Below, piece after piece: positions 63,472 through 64,000 of a DNA stretch of 64,000 nt (the stretch's first letter is position 1; each line of letters starts with the position of its first letter). This stretch comes from Staphylococcus carnosus (GTDB lineage Bacteria; Bacillota; Bacilli; Staphylococcales; Staphylococcaceae), in contig NZ_UHCT01000001.1 in NCBI RefSeq assembly GCF_900458435.1, forward strand, positions 2,108,001 through 2,172,000. Reading direction: 5' to 3'. The notes beneath the pieces were generated by a model. That model saw nothing but the letters and a program-made list of their open reading frames with translations, was not told where the DNA came from and searched no databases. The position numbers and the translations under genes were made by a program.

Positions 63472-63558
63472 TTTTTCTCTTTTCCTCCTAGAATGTGTGT
63501 GGTTCCCATCTTATATAGCCGCGATAAAATCGGCATCACCCCTCTCAAAGTTGTCGGT

Positions 63559-64000
63559 TTAATCGTAGTAAAGACAGATTCTTTGGCCATTCACAGATTC
63601 TATTTGTACATCCATATCATAGAGGCATTTCAATGTATCTGGTTGTATCACTTCATCTTTATGCGCTGCTTTAATCAATTGTCCATCTTTCATCGCAATC
63701 ACATCATCTGAATAACAAGAAGCAAAATTGATGTCATGCAGTACGATAATAATCGTTTTGCCGACTTCATGTGTTAATTGACGTAAGGTTTTCATAATTT
63801 GTACTGAGTATTTCATGTCTAAGTTGTTTAAAGGTTCATCAAGGAGTATATATTCTGTATCTTGTGCTATTGTCATTGCAATATACGCACGTTGTCTTTG
63901 ACCGCCTGAAAGTGTTTTTAAGTTTCGGTCTTTAATTTCTTGTAGTTGAAGCAGATCTAATGCTTCATTAATTTTATGCTTATCAAATTTTGTTAAACGC
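63559..64000 (-). CDS. sstC: Siderophore ABC transporter ATP-binding protein SstC (5' part outside window)
   Basis: Partial; the last 146 codons are visible. LSGGQRQRAYIAM signature, Walker B YILLDEPLNNLDM, and switch-His IIIVLHDINFASCYSDDVIAMKDGQ, as in FecE/FepC ATPases. The frame is open to the window edge, so the ATG within (63876) is internal. Stop 87 bases before sstD, on the same strand, consistent with an sst operon. Confidence 0.9.
   Translation of the reverse strand, partial: RLTKFDKHKINEALDLLQLQEIKDRNLKTLSGGQRQRAYIAMTIAQDTEYILLDEPLNNLDMKYSVQIMKTLRQLTHEVGKTIIIVLHDINFASCYSDDVIAMKDGQLIKAAHKDEVIQPDTLKCLYDMDVQIESVNGQRICLYYD

Noticed and set aside
63472-63558. Fur box between sstC and sstD
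   Set aside because: No 19-bp GATAAT-type inverted repeat is recognisable; any Fur site is likely upstream of sstA, outside the window.

Overview
The window is a low-GC Firmicute chromosome segment from a Staphylococcus. Support comes from the gene order cggR-gap-pgk-tpiA-pgm-eno, yvcD-trxB, rapZ-yvcK-whiA, hprK-lgt, uvrB-uvrA, secA, comFA-comFC-hpf, tagO-gdpS and murB near sst. It also comes from the tmRNA tag, the strong AGGAGG ribosome sites and a staphylococcal superantigen-like gene. Order and protein divergence suggest a coagulase-negative species (the S. carnosus/S. simulans side of the genus), but this is inference.

Layout. 1-7.7 kb is the most accessory part: a lemA fragment, a KtrB-type potassium channel subunit, a lipoprotein, a small coiled-coil protein, a possible pyrimidine-dimer-glycosylase-like protein, a cold-shock protein, an exotoxin-like protein, an Asp-box beta-propeller and a flavin reductase-like protein. 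7.9-12.5 kb is the RNA quality-control block ssrA-smpB-rnr with esterase and secG. 13.2-20.5 kb is the lower glycolytic operon under CggR. 20.8-24.4 kb holds small membrane proteins, a candidate structured sRNA, an epimerase and CtsR-controlled clpP. 24.5-27.8 kb has tRNA-Arg(CCG), brnQ and an MFS transporter behind a structured leader. 27.8-35.6 kb is the minus-strand block from hprK/lgt to trxB and rapZ-yvcK-whiA. 35.8-41.9 kb is SOS-linked uvrBA with csbA and an HD hydrolase. 42-50.3 kb has a WalR-linked LysM-CHAP hydrolase, frameshifted prfB, secA, hpf and comFC/FA. 50.3-58.4 kb has a DegV protein, an IMPACT-family protein, tagO, gdpS, a split ThrE-like exporter, pepT and glycerate kinase. 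58.6-64 kb has a bacilliredoxin-like protein, a YkyA lipoprotein, GrpB, murB, a CHY zinc protein and the sst siderophore genes, cut by the window end.

Most operons end in clear stem-loop plus T-tract terminators, many of them bidirectional between convergent genes. Readable regulatory logic includes a CggR-like palindrome, a CtsR box on the clpP promoter, a WalR box upstream of the CHAP hydrolase, a LexA box upstream of uvrBA, a CodY-like box upstream of brnQ and the RF2 +1 frameshift. The items most worth following up are the superantigen-like protein with a SaeR-like upstream site, the candidate sRNA at 22285-22415, the three-way-junction leader of the MFS gene, the perfect palindrome abutting ssrA, and a possible leader peptide upstream of tagO.
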